Source: an uncultured Actinomycetes bacterium
GTDB lineage: Bacteria > Actinomycetota > Thermoleophilia > Solirubrobacterales > 70-9
Length of the DNA: 15,688 nucleotides
Assembly: GCA_946886425.1 (NCBI GenBank)
Contig: CAMPIP010000039.1
Location: forward strand, 1 to 15,688
Direction of reading: 5' to 3'
Shown: positions 7,657-14,759 of the stretch, piece after piece
How positions within the stretch are numbered: position 1 is the stretch's first letter
How the letters are laid out: the number at the start of each line of letters is the position of its first letter
Notes under the pieces: generated by a model
Database searches by the model: none
What the model was told of the DNA's origin: nothing
What the model saw: only the letters and a program-made list of their open reading frames with translations
Program-made: the position numbers and the translations under genes

Positions 7657-8922
7657 GTGAGCCGCTCCCGCTTCAGTCTCAGCCTCGGATTCCTCCTGCT
7701 CGCCCTGCTCCTGGTGTCGGGATGCGGCGGCAACGGCGGCGACGCGGCCACGGGCACGACGACCGCGGCCAGGTCCACCCCAGACGGAAAGGGCGCCGAC
7801 GGCCCCAAGGCCGAGAAGGAGCTCGCCGACTGGCCCTACTTCGGCCGAGTCCCGCAGCGCACGCATTACCTGAACATCTCGACGAAGGAGCTTCACCCAC
7901 CGCTGAAACAGGCCTGGTCGATCAACACCCACGCCTTGATCGAGTTCCCGCCCGCCGTCGCCGACGGGGTCGCCTACCTCGTCAACAAGTACGGCAACAC
8001 GATGGCGGTGCGGCTCCGCGACCACAAGGTGCTGTGGCGCGACACGGTGCGCAAACGCCTGCACGGCGCTCCACTCGACGTGACCGGCCCGGCGTACCAC
8101 GGCGGCCGCCTCTTCCTCGCCGGGATCGGCGGCTACCTGGTCGCCCTCGACGCCAAGAACGGCAAGGTCGACTGGTACCGCAACCTCCACGCCCACCTCG
8201 AGTCCTCGCCGCTGATCGTCAACGACACGCTCTACATCGGCACCGACAGCTCACAGCTGCTGGCGCTCGACCCGCGCAACGGTAAGACCCGCTGGAAGTT
8301 CGACGCTCCCGGCGCGATCAAAGCGAGCCCCTCCTACAACCGCGGCAAGATCTTCGTCGCCGACTACCAGAGCGCGATGTTCGCGCTCGACGCCCGCACC
8401 GGCAAGCCCGTCTGGCGGACCAACACGAGCCGCCAGGCCCCGTTCGGCAAGGGCGGCTTCTACTCCTCGCCGGCGATCGCCTTCGGCCACGTCTACGCCG
8501 CCCGCGATGACGGCACCGTCTTCGCCTTCGACGAGAAGACCGGCAAGATCGCCTGGTCGTTCCCGACCGGCGACTTCGTCTACGGCTCGCCCGCCGTCGC
8601 CCAGGTTCCGGGGACTCCACCGACCGTCTACATCGGCGCCGAAAACGGACAGTTCTTCGCGCTCCACGCCCGCACCGGCAAGAAGCTCTGGAGCCACGAC
8701 GTCGGCGGCCCGATCCCGGGCACCGCGACCGTGATCGGCGACCACGTCTTCACCTCGAGCTTCAAGACGAAGAAGGCGATTGGCATTGACGTCCACACTC
8801 ATAAGGAGGACTTCGTCGCCAACACCGCCGGCTACAACCCGGTCGTCTCCAACGGCCGCCACCTCTTCGTCGTCGGCTACTACAAGCTGGTCGGCCTCGA
8901 GCCCGTCCACCCATCCAACTGA
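7657..8922 (+). CDS. PQQ-like beta-propeller lipoprotein, 421 aa
   Basis: An exported, lipid-anchored beta-propeller. It starts at GTG 7657 with a lipoprotein signal peptide, MSRSRFSLSLGFLLLALLLV, then lipobox VSGC with C23 as the lipidated residue. A Gly/Thr/Lys-rich linker runs to about residue 55. After that come seven or eight repeats of the PQQ/YVTN type, for example LYIGTDSSQLLALDPRNGKT, VYAARDDGTVFAFDEKTGKI and VYIGAENGQFFALHARTGKK. Such blades in BamB-like and quinoprotein families form a propeller for protein interaction; PQQ-coordinating residues were not identified, so I do not call it a dehydrogenase. The M23-like gene B begins 22 bp after its stop, so they likely form an operon. 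M23-like gene A is divergent. Confidence 0.88.
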   Translation: MSRSRFSLSLGFLLLALLLVSGCGGNGGDAATGTTTAARSTPDGKGADGPKAEKELADWPYFGRVPQRTHYLNISTKELHPPLKQAWSINTHALIEFPPAVADGVAYLVNKYGNTMAVRLRDHKVLWRDTVRKRLHGAPLDVTGPAYHGGRLFLAGIGGYLVALDAKNGKVDWYRNLHAHLESSPLIVNDTLYIGTDSSQLLALDPRNGKTRWKFDAPGAIKASPSYNRGKIFVADYQSAMFALDARTGKPVWRTNTSRQAPFGKGGFYSSPAIAFGHVYAARDDGTVFAFDEKTGKIAWSFPTGDFVYGSPAVAQVPGTPPTVYIGAENGQFFALHARTGKKLWSHDVGGPIPGTATVIGDHVFTSSFKTKKAIGIDVHTHKEDFVANTAGYNPVVSNGRHLFVVGYYKLVGLEPVHPSN

Positions 8923-8944
8923 ACACCCACTGGAGGCTCCCCGC

Positions 8945-10117
8945 GTGATCCGCCGCTCTTCCCTGCTCGCCACCGCCCTTGCCGCCCTCGCGGCGCTGTC
9001 CCTGTCGGGCACACCGCTCGCCTCGGCCGCGCCGATCGACCGCTTCACGCCGCTGGCTGCCGAGGTCCTCGCCGCCCCGGACGCGGTCCTGGCCAGCGAC
9101 GGCCGGCGCCACCTCGCCTACGAGCTGGTCCTGACCAACCGCACCTACCCGCTGGCGAAGGTGACCGTGCGCCGGGTCGAGGCGATCGCCGGCGGCAGGG
9201 TGATCGGCGGCCTGAGCGGGAAACGCCTGGCGGCGGTGATGAAACCGTTCGGCGAGATGAAGCCGGGTGCGACGTTGCGACCAGGCGAAACCGCGACCGT
9301 GCTGATCGACCTCCCGTTCCGACGGGGGGAGAAGCTGCCCGGAAACCTGGTCCATCGCCTGGTCGTCTCCCAGCAGCCGGCCAGCTCGGTCAGCGCGATG
9401 AGCTTCCGGGCCGCCCCGACGCCGGTGCACCGCCGCGAAGCGATCGTCGTCGCCCCGCCCCTGCGCGGGCCGCGCTGGGTCGTCGGCAATGGCTGCTGCG
9501 CCGCACCGACCTCGCACCGCGCCGGCGTCCTCGCGATCAACGGCGGCCTCTACAACGGCGAGCGCTACGCGATCGACTTCTTCCAGCTCACACCCAGCGG
9601 CTTCCTCGCCGAAGGTTCGCACCAGCAGCTCTCCAACTACCCCTACTTCGGTGCCGAGGTGCTCTCCGCGACCGCCGGGCGCGTGGTCGAGGTCCTCGAC
9701 GGGCTGCCCGACGTCCCGGTCTCCCTCAACCTGCCGCCGATCACGATCGCCAAGGCGGGCGGAAACCATGTCGTCGTCGCCCTCGGCAACGGCAACTTCG
9801 CCTACTACGCCCACCTGCGGCCGGGCAGCATCCGGGTCGAGGTCGGGGATCGGGTCGAGGTCGGCCAAGTGCTCGGACTGCTCGGGAGCAGCGGCAACAG
9901 CAACGCCCCCCACCTCCATTTCCAGCTGATGGACGGCCCGATCCCGGCCGGCTCCAACGGCGTCCCCTACCGCTTCAGCGCCTTCACAAGCGAAGGCACG
10001 CTGACCAACTTCGTGCCGGTCTTCGCGCTCGGAGCCAAGGCTCAGATCGCGCCGCAACCCGCCGGGCCGCACGGCAAAGAGCTGCCGCTCGACCTCGAGG
10101 TGGTGAGCTTCAGGTAG
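8945..10117 (+). CDS. secreted M23-like (lysostaphin-fold) protein B, 390 aa
   Basis: A paralogue of the protein at 6349-7545 with the same layout. The signal peptide is residues 1-29 (LLATALAALAALSLSGTPLA), followed by an immunoglobulin-like region, GPRWVVGNGCC (C184, C185), and the M23 domain with RYAIDF (D211), YYAHLRPG (H290) and APHLHFQL (H323, H325). The first zinc His is again Arg (R207), so the loss predates the duplication. Start GTG 8945 has GGAGG at 8932-8936, 8 nt away; the open frame extends further upstream but would overlap the propeller gene. Probably co-transcribed with the lipoprotein. Likely role: binding or remodelling the cell wall, or scaffolding with the propeller; this is inference. 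Confidence 0.88.
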   Translation: MIRRSSLLATALAALAALSLSGTPLASAAPIDRFTPLAAEVLAAPDAVLASDGRRHLAYELVLTNRTYPLAKVTVRRVEAIAGGRVIGGLSGKRLAAVMKPFGEMKPGATLRPGETATVLIDLPFRRGEKLPGNLVHRLVVSQQPASSVSAMSFRAAPTPVHRREAIVVAPPLRGPRWVVGNGCCAAPTSHRAGVLAINGGLYNGERYAIDFFQLTPSGFLAEGSHQQLSNYPYFGAEVLSATAGRVVEVLDGLPDVPVSLNLPPITIAKAGGNHVVVALGNGNFAYYAHLRPGSIRVEVGDRVEVGQVLGLLGSSGNSNAPHLHFQLMDGPIPAGSNGVPYRFSAFTSEGTLTNFVPVFALGAKAQIAPQPAGPHGKELPLDLEVVSFR

Positions 10118-10141
10118 CGATGGGGCGGGCGGTCGCGGTGG

Positions 10142-10879
10142 CTATTCGACCGCGGCGATCGCCCGCTCGATCTGTCCCAGGGTGGCCCCGTCCTGGATCG
10201 TGCGGGTGCCGTTCGGCCCGGTGACGATCGCCGCCTGGCCGTAGCGGATTTGGAGTCCGCGGCCGAGTTCCTCGTCGGCCTCGAGCGCTTTGGCGATCGC
10301 GCCTTCCGGCCCGCTTTCGTCTTCGAGGTACTTTTTCCATTCCGGGACGTCGAGTTCGCCGATCGAGCCGGCGACGGAGTCGAGGAACTCGTCGTTGACG
10401 CCGAAGCGCTGGGCTTCCTCCTGGTTGCGGAAGAAGAGGTAGATGTACTGCCAGCCGTAGCCCTGATCGGCCGCCGCTTCGGCGCCGAAGAAGCCCAGCT
10501 CCATCGGACTTTCGCTGTTTGAGTAGTGGCGGTAGACCAACTGCACGTCGCCGGGCCGCACGTATTTTTCGGACAGCGCCGGCATCGCCTTGACGAAATC
10601 ATCCCGGCAGCTGGAGCATTGGACATCGTTGAAGAGCTGGATCGTCACCGGCGCGTTCGAGGAGCCGAAGCGGTCGCCTTCCTGGGGGACGCCGCCGAAG
10701 ATCTTCTGCGTGTCTTCGATCCCGGCGATCTTGACGACGTCGCTGCCGGCCTCTTTGGTCGAGGCGGTGACGATCGTGTAGCCGAGGGCGAGCAGCGCGA
10801 GGGCGAGGATCAGCGCCACCCAGGCGCGGCCGCGGCGCGGCAACGCTCGGGCGGGGGCTTCGGGGGTCGCTTCGGACAT
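10142..10879 (-). CDS. membrane-anchored DsbA-like thioredoxin-fold protein, 245 aa
   Basis: A thiol-disulphide oxidoreductase-like protein held at the outer face of the membrane. A basic N-terminus is followed by one membrane helix (about residues 19-38, WVALILALALLALGYTIV). The thioredoxin_4/DsbA-like domain follows, with the active-site pair C88-S-S-C91 in FNDVQCSSCRDDF. The C-terminal part reads IRYGQAAIVTGPNGTRTIQD. The Pro expected just before this strand (cis-Pro of thioredoxin folds) is not evident, which could alter substrate handling. ATG 10879 is chosen over an ATG three codons upstream because that codon overlaps the GATAAT box. It converges with M23-like gene B (24 bp apart) and is divergent from the small DNA-binding-like gene. 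Confidence 0.85.
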   Translation of the reverse strand: MSEATPEAPARALPRRGRAWVALILALALLALGYTIVTASTKEAGSDVVKIAGIEDTQKIFGGVPQEGDRFGSSNAPVTIQLFNDVQCSSCRDDFVKAMPALSEKYVRPGDVQLVYRHYSNSESPMELGFFGAEAAADQGYGWQYIYLFFRNQEEAQRFGVNDEFLDSVAGSIGELDVPEWKKYLEDESGPEGAIAKALEADEELGRGLQIRYGQAAIVTGPNGTRTIQDGATLGQIERAIAAVE

Positions 10880-10886
10880 CGGACCC

Positions 10887-10892
10887 ATTATC
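10887..10892 (-). promoter_or_regulatory. -10 box GATAAT of the DsbA-like gene, leaderless spacing
   Basis: GATAAT on the minus strand ends 7 nt before ATG 10879 with no ribosome site in between, as in a leaderless transcript. Confidence 0.45.
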
Positions 10893-10932
10893 GCGAGCCG
10901 GGATAGCCGGCCGCGGGCGAGCCTCGAGCCGA

Positions 10933-10960
10933 TTGACACGTCCGCCCTCGGGGGTAAACA
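10933..10960 (+). promoter_or_regulatory. candidate sigma-A promoter for the 64-aa gene
   Basis: TTGACA (10933-10938) is a perfect -35, followed after 16 nt by TAAACA (10955-10960), an imperfect -10. TACTTT at 10971-10976 is an alternative -10. This is the only consensus -35 noticed beside a gene start in the window. It would produce a leader containing AGGAGG at 10985-10990. Confidence 0.45.
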
Positions 10961-10996
10961 TGGCCCTACCTACTTTCAACGACCAGGAGGTCGCCG

Positions 10997-11191
10997 ATGG
11001 CCAATCACCTGACGCCCAGCGAGCTTGCCGACGAGATGCGGATGAAACGGCAGGAGGTGATCGGCAAGTGCGTCGAGATGGGCGTCCCGATCTTCCACGG
11101 CCGCATCGACAAGACCCTCTTCGCGAGCTCACTGCGAAGCGAGGTGCGGAAGAGCGGCGGGACGCAGCGCGCCGGCGAGTTGAGTTTGTGA
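10997..11191 (+). CDS. small DNA/RNA-binding-like protein, 64 aa
   Basis: A 64-residue basic protein starting MANHLTPSELADEMRMKRQE, with AGGAGG 6 nt before the ATG, so translation is well supported. The part LTPSELADEMRMKRQEVIGK then CVEMGVPIFHGRID looks like a compact helical fold: a helix-turn-helix of the MerR/excisionase kind, or the small IF2 N-terminal domain ('LAkelgv...eVi..l.elGi'). A single Cys (C26) is present and there is no membrane segment. The family could not be named from sequence alone. It is followed after 18 bp by the acyl-CoA synthetase gene on the same strand and is divergent from the DsbA-like gene. It could regulate either; that is inference. Confidence 0.8.
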   Translation: MANHLTPSELADEMRMKRQEVIGKCVEMGVPIFHGRIDKTLFASSLRSEVRKSGGTQRAGELSL

Positions 11192-11193
11192 AT

Positions 11194-11199
11194 TAGACT
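11194..11199 (+). promoter_or_regulatory. -10 box TAGACT of the acyl-CoA synthetase gene
   Basis: TAGACT lies 2 nt after the stop of the 64-aa gene and ends 10 nt before ATG 11210. A transcript from here would have a leader of about four bases. No Shine-Dalgarno precedes the ATG, so the gene may be both read through from upstream and transcribed from this box. Confidence 0.4.
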
Positions 11200-11209
11200 C
11201 CCCGCACTG

Positions 11210-12991
11210 ATGGGGCGGGGCACCAAGTCCAAGACGCTGGCCGATCTGCTGCCGTTGGCGGCTCAGGCCTACGGCGACATGCCCGCCGTGAGCTACAAAG
11301 AGGGCGGTAGCTGGGTCAGCCGCAGCTACAAGGAGGTCGTCGAGATCGTCCGGCCGCTGGCGCTCGGGCTCGCCGAGCTCGGGGTCCAGAAAGGCGACCG
11401 GGTCTCGATCCTCGGCAACACCCGTCCCGAGTGGACCTACTTCGACTTCGCGGCGCTCTCGATCGGCGCCACCGTGGTGCCGATCTACCAGACCAACTCG
11501 CCCGAGGAGTGCCACTACGTCCTCGACAACTCCGACGCCAAGGTGGTCGTCGTCGAGGACGCCGAACAGCTCGCCAAGGTGCGCGAGGTCCGCGAGCGGC
11601 TGCCGAAGCTCGAGCAGATCGTGCTGATGACCGGCGACGCCGACGACGCGCTCTCCAGCGAGGAGCTCTCCGCCAAGGGCACCGGCGTTGACGCCGCCCG
11701 CTGGGAGCAGCTCTACTCGGCGGTGACGCCGGCTGACATCTGCACCTTCATCTACACCTCCGGCACCACCGGGCCGCCGAAGGGCTGCATCATCAGCCAC
11801 GGCAACTACCGGGCGATGCTCGACATGGTCAACGAGACCAGCGTCATCGAGAAGGAAGACGTCACCTACCTCTACCTGCCGCTTGCCCACTCCTTCGCGC
11901 TGCTGATCCAGCTCGGCAGCTTCGACCTCGGTGCCACGCTCGCCTACTGGGAGCGGGATCCGCTGAAGATCCTCCCCAACCTGGCCGAGCTGAAACCGAC
12001 CTACTTCCCCTCGGTGCCGCGGATCTTCGAGAAGATCTACACGACCGCGACGAGCGCGATGGAGAAAGAGGGCGGCCTCAAAAAGGCGATCTTCGAGTGG
12101 GCGATCAAGGTTGGCGCGAAGATGCGCGAGGTCGAACGTTCCGGCCGGAAGCCCGGCTGGCTGCTGAGTCGCCAGTACGCCTTCGCCGACAAGAAAGTCC
12201 TCTCGAAAATCCGCAACCTGTTCGGCGGCAACCTGCGCCTGGCCGTCTCCGGCGCGGCTCCGATCAACCCGGACATCCTTCGCTTCTTCGACGCCGGCGG
12301 CGTCCTCGTGCTCGAGGGCTGGGGGATGACCGAGACCTCAACGGCGGCGACGATCTCGACGCCGGACGACTTCAAGGTCGGCACGATCGGCAAACCGTTC
12401 CCCGGCTGCGAGGTGCGGATCGCCGATGACGGCGAGATCCTCGTCAAGGGCCCGAACGTCTTCCAGGGCTACCACAAGAACGAGGAAGCGACCCGGGAGA
12501 CGATCGTCGACGGCTGGCTCCACACCGGCGACATCGGCGAGATCGACTCCGAGGGCTTCATCAAGATCACCGGCCGGAAAAAGGACATCATCATCACCGC
12601 GGGCGGCAAGAACATCACCCCCGCCAACCTCGAGGCGGAGATCAAGCAGCACCCGCTGGTCTCCCAGTGTGTCGTCGTCGGTGACCGCCGCCCCTACCTG
12701 GTGGCGCTGGTCACCCTCGACCCCGAAGAAGCCGTCGCCTACGCCAAAGAGCAGGGCCTCCCCGAGGATCCAGCCCAGCTCGCTCAGAACCCCGACGTCA
12801 AAGCCTCGATCATGGCCCACGTCGAGAAGATCAACCAGAAATTCGCCCGCGTCGAGCAGGTCAAGAAGATCTCCATCCTTCCGGAGGACCTCTCTCAGGA
12901 GAGCGGGGAGCTGACGCCGACCCTCAAGGTCAAGCGGGCAGTGGTCACGTCGAAGCACGAGGACGCGATCGACCAGTTGTACGCGGGGTAA
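11210..12991 (+). CDS. long-chain fatty-acid-CoA ligase (FadD15-type), 593 aa
   Basis: Activates a long-chain fatty acid with ATP and CoA, via an acyl-adenylate, for beta-oxidation or lipid synthesis. The adenylate-forming motifs are all present: P-loop YTSGTTGPPKG (182-192), GWGMTETS (370-377), GWLHTGDIGEID, GRKKDIIITAGGKNITP (from 455), and a C-terminal Lys-rich lid. The TYFPSVPRIFEKIY stretch and the overall length fit the long-chain AMP-forming class related to FadD15 and eukaryotic ACSL. No signal peptide or membrane segment is seen. Start ATG 11210 agrees with MGRGTKSKTLADLLPLAAQ at the family's usual beginning. It converges on a patatin-like phospholipase gene, and a structured element begins 12 nt after its stop. 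Confidence 0.95.
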   Translation: MGRGTKSKTLADLLPLAAQAYGDMPAVSYKEGGSWVSRSYKEVVEIVRPLALGLAELGVQKGDRVSILGNTRPEWTYFDFAALSIGATVVPIYQTNSPEECHYVLDNSDAKVVVVEDAEQLAKVREVRERLPKLEQIVLMTGDADDALSSEELSAKGTGVDAARWEQLYSAVTPADICTFIYTSGTTGPPKGCIISHGNYRAMLDMVNETSVIEKEDVTYLYLPLAHSFALLIQLGSFDLGATLAYWERDPLKILPNLAELKPTYFPSVPRIFEKIYTTATSAMEKEGGLKKAIFEWAIKVGAKMREVERSGRKPGWLLSRQYAFADKKVLSKIRNLFGGNLRLAVSGAAPINPDILRFFDAGGVLVLEGWGMTETSTAATISTPDDFKVGTIGKPFPGCEVRIADDGEILVKGPNVFQGYHKNEEATRETIVDGWLHTGDIGEIDSEGFIKITGRKKDIIITAGGKNITPANLEAEIKQHPLVSQCVVVGDRRPYLVALVTLDPEEAVAYAKEQGLPEDPAQLAQNPDVKASIMAHVEKINQKFARVEQVKKISILPEDLSQESGELTPTLKVKRAVVTSKHEDAIDQLYAG

Positions 12992-13003
12992 GCGGTCGCC
13001 CTC

Positions 13004-13128
13004 GGGAGCGGGGTGTGGGTGGCCCTGCTCACTCGACCATCGTCGAATGGAGTACCTGGAGCTGAAGCTCCGAAGCGGGTCGCTCCTCTGTCGCAAAACG
13101 TTCGCACGGCCCCCCACACCCCGCTCCC
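13004..13128 (+). ncRNA. structured element copy A, 3' of the acyl-CoA synthetase gene
   Basis: A 125-nt element closed by a perfect 16-bp stem: GGGAGCGGGGTGTGGG (13004-13019) pairs with 13113-13128. A T13020:C13112 mismatch follows, then GGCC/GGCC (13021-13024 with 13108-13111). Inside are two small hairpins: TCGAC-CATC-GTCGA (13033-13046) and GGAGC-TGAA-GCTCC. The 76-nt core (13029-13104) aligns ungapped with copy B at 61/76 identity, including AGCTGAAGCTCCG and GCAAAACGTTCG. It begins 12 nt after the upstream stop. No T-run follows the stem and the enclosed region is about 80 nt, so it is not a plain intrinsic terminator. I do not recognise it as a known RNA family; it could also be a DNA repeat. 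Confidence 0.6.
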
Positions 13129-13146
13129 ACCGCACGGCTGATCTCA

Positions 13147-13186
13147 CGTACTACTTGCGGGCGAGTACGGGTGGTCGACATCCACC
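13147..13186. other. two adjacent hairpins between the structured elements
   Basis: CGTACT (13147-13152) pairs with AGTACG (13164-13169) around an 11-nt loop. Next to it GGTGG (13170-13174) pairs with CCACC (13182-13186) around a 7-nt loop. Such stems are not rare by chance in GC-rich DNA, but two abut here. Confidence 0.35.
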
Positions 13187-13232
13187 GGGCACGTTTGAAC
13201 TGGCGCGTGGGCGCTTCACAACGTCGTGGGGA

Positions 13233-13254
13233 GACACTCCGGTCTCGGAGTGTC
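13233..13254. other. strong 9-bp hairpin with tetraloop between the structured elements
   Basis: GACACTCCG (13233-13241) pairs perfectly with CGGAGTGTC (13246-13254) around GTCT. No T-run follows on either strand, so this is not a typical intrinsic terminator. It may be part of one larger structure with the flanking elements. Confidence 0.5.
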
Positions 13255-13287
13255 GAGTGGCGCGACTCCGTAAGCAGTGACGGGACT

Positions 13288-13410
13288 GGCCGGGGAGTCG
13301 GGGGGTGCTCCGAACGTTTTGCGGTGGAGGAGCGACCCGGCCCGGAGCTTCAGCTGCAGGGACGGCGGGCGACGATGACCGAGTGAGGAGTACCCACCGA
13401 CTCCCCGGCC
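13288..13410 (-). ncRNA. structured element copy B, 3' of the patatin gene
   Basis: A 123-nt inverted homologue of copy A. The closing stem is GGCCGGGGAGTCGG (13288-13301) with 13397-13410, 14 bp and perfect. Then comes one mismatch (G13302/A13396; T:C when read on the minus strand, as in copy A) and a 9-position inner stem (13303-13311 with 13387-13395). The stem sequence differs from copy A but stays self-complementary, and each arm is one base shorter. The core is 13311-13386. Read on the minus strand it begins 14 nt after the patatin stop codon. One inner-stem pair is G:T on the plus strand but A:C on the minus strand, so the transcribed strand is not settled by pairing alone. Confidence 0.6.
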
Positions 13411-13424
13411 CGCGTCGCCACTAC

Positions 13425-14675
13425 CTACGAAGCCTCACCGCTCTGCCGCAGCAACACCGACGTAGTCTGCTCCAGCACCCGTTTCCACGCCGACACCTGC
13501 CCCGGTTCCTCCTCCGCCGCCCGCTCGACCACCCGCCGAACCCGCCGCTCGGAGATCTCGAGCCCGTGGCGCTCGGCGATCTCGGCGTAGCGCTCGTAGT
13601 CCTCGGCGAGGGTTGCAGTGACGGTTTCGAAGCCGTGGCGGGCAATCTCGAGGCGGCGGCGGTAGTCCATGATCGGCGTCCCGAACATCAGCTCGTCGTT
13701 GGGCTTCGGCTCGAGGAGGACGATGTCGACGCCCGGGTACTTCTCCTGCCAGAACTCGACCGCCTGGTGGAGGCGCTGATGGGCGATCAGGCGGAAGACC
13801 TGGTTGGCGATCGCCGGCAGGCCCATGTCGGAGACCCGCCGGACGCGGGTCCCGAAGACAGTCGGGATCGTCTTCTCGAAGTCGTTGACGTAGGGCACGA
13901 GCGGGTTGACGACGACGATGAACTTGGCGCCCTTCTCGACCGCGATGTCGACGTTGGTGGTCGAGCGGATACCGCCGTCGACCATCTGCCGCCCCTTCAG
14001 CTCGACCGGCTTGTAGACGACCGGGAGGCAGGTCGAGCACTCGATCGCTTTCGAGATCGGCACGTCCGACCAGCCGTCCTCGCCGAGGACGATCCGCTCG
14101 CAGGTATCCAGATCGGTGGCGGTCAGGTAGAGCTCGGATTCGAGCAGCCGGAAATCGTTGGTGCGGCCGCCGTCAGCGAGAACCCCGGCTACGTAGTCGT
14201 TGATCCCCGAGCCGGAGTAGAGCCCGTTCGGGAGGGCCTCGGCGAGGCCGACGCCGATGTCCATCGCGGAGACGTCCCCGAGCCGCGCCAGCGAGCGCAC
14301 CAGCTCGAGACTGCGCAGCGGCAGCGCCACGGCCTTCTGGAGGAAGCCGAGGTAGTTGGGTTTGAGGACCTTGTCGAGATCGAGGTCGTCGAGCTCGGAA
14401 GGCACCTCGGCGTTCAGCACCTGCATCATTTCGTCGGGCGTGACGCCGTTGGCGAGCATCCCGGCGACGAAGGAGCCGGCGCTGGTGCCGACGTAGACGT
14501 CGAAGTTGTTGACGGTGCTGTTGACCGCGAGCAGGTCGAGCGCTCGCAGAGCACCGATCTCATAGACGCCGCCCGTGAAGCCACCGCCACCGAGGACCAG
14601 AGCGGTCTTCGATGGCTTTTTGCGGCGCCGCGCTTTGCTGCGCGGTTTGGAGTCGATGTCGACGACCTTGCCCAT
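13425..14675 (-). CDS. patatin-like phospholipase, 416 aa
   Basis: A lipid acyl hydrolase of the patatin/RssA kind. After a basic, Lys/Arg-rich N-terminus (about residues 10-22) come the oxyanion glycine motif GGGGFTGGVYE, the nucleophile elbow GTSAGSF with S65, and the catalytic Asp D233 in MVDGGIRS, completing the Ser-Asp dyad. No signal peptide is seen; the substrate is probably membrane phospholipid or stored acylglycerol. The region after residue 250 is mostly helical and typical of longer bacterial members. ATG 14675 lies 11 nt after GATAAT. Released fatty acids could feed the convergent acyl-CoA synthetase, and both genes end at copies of the same structured element. Confidence 0.93.
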   Translation of the reverse strand: MGKVVDIDSKPRSKARRRKKPSKTALVLGGGGFTGGVYEIGALRALDLLAVNSTVNNFDVYVGTSAGSFVAGMLANGVTPDEMMQVLNAEVPSELDDLDLDKVLKPNYLGFLQKAVALPLRSLELVRSLARLGDVSAMDIGVGLAEALPNGLYSGSGINDYVAGVLADGGRTNDFRLLESELYLTATDLDTCERIVLGEDGWSDVPISKAIECSTCLPVVYKPVELKGRQMVDGGIRSTTNVDIAVEKGAKFIVVVNPLVPYVNDFEKTIPTVFGTRVRRVSDMGLPAIANQVFRLIAHQRLHQAVEFWQEKYPGVDIVLLEPKPNDELMFGTPIMDYRRRLEIARHGFETVTATLAEDYERYAEIAERHGLEISERRVRRVVERAAEEEPGQVSAWKRVLEQTTSVLLRQSGEAS

Positions 14676-14686
14676 CAGAGAACGGG

Positions 14687-14692
14687 ATTATC
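14687..14692 (-). promoter_or_regulatory. -10 box GATAAT of the patatin-like gene
   Basis: GATAAT on the minus strand ends 11 nt before ATG 14675, giving a very short leader; no ribosome site is seen. It shares an 84-bp divergent region with the carboxypeptidase gene. Confidence 0.4.
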
Positions 14693-14727
14693 TCAGTCGC
14701 GCCGGCCGGGCCCGCCGCGGCAGCCGC

Positions 14728-14733
14728 TACCTT
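14728..14733 (+). promoter_or_regulatory. possible -10 box TACCTT of the carboxypeptidase gene
   Basis: TACCTT fits TAnnnT and would place the transcript start near 14740, just ahead of the GGAG ribosome site. There is no clear -35. Confidence 0.3.
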
Positions 14734-14749
14734 GGCCCGCGCGCGTGTT

Positions 14750-14753
14750 GGAG
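14750..14753 (+). promoter_or_regulatory. ribosome binding site GGAG that decides the carboxypeptidase start
   Basis: Two in-frame ATGs stand at 14754 and 14760. GGAG directly abuts the first but is 6 nt from the second, so ATG 14760 is the likely start. Confidence 0.5.
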
Positions 14754-14759
14754 ATGGCA

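Noticed and set aside
13004..13128. Simple intrinsic terminator for the acyl-CoA synthetase gene
   Set aside because: The arms enclose about 80 nt with a conserved internal sequence and no T-run follows, so it is not a standard terminator, although it may still affect termination or decay.
13047..13386. Short plus-strand open frames across the structured intergenic block
   Set aside because: They run through inverted-repeat stems, lack ribosome sites and have Arg/Gly/Thr-rich compositions; RNA or DNA structure explains the sequence better.
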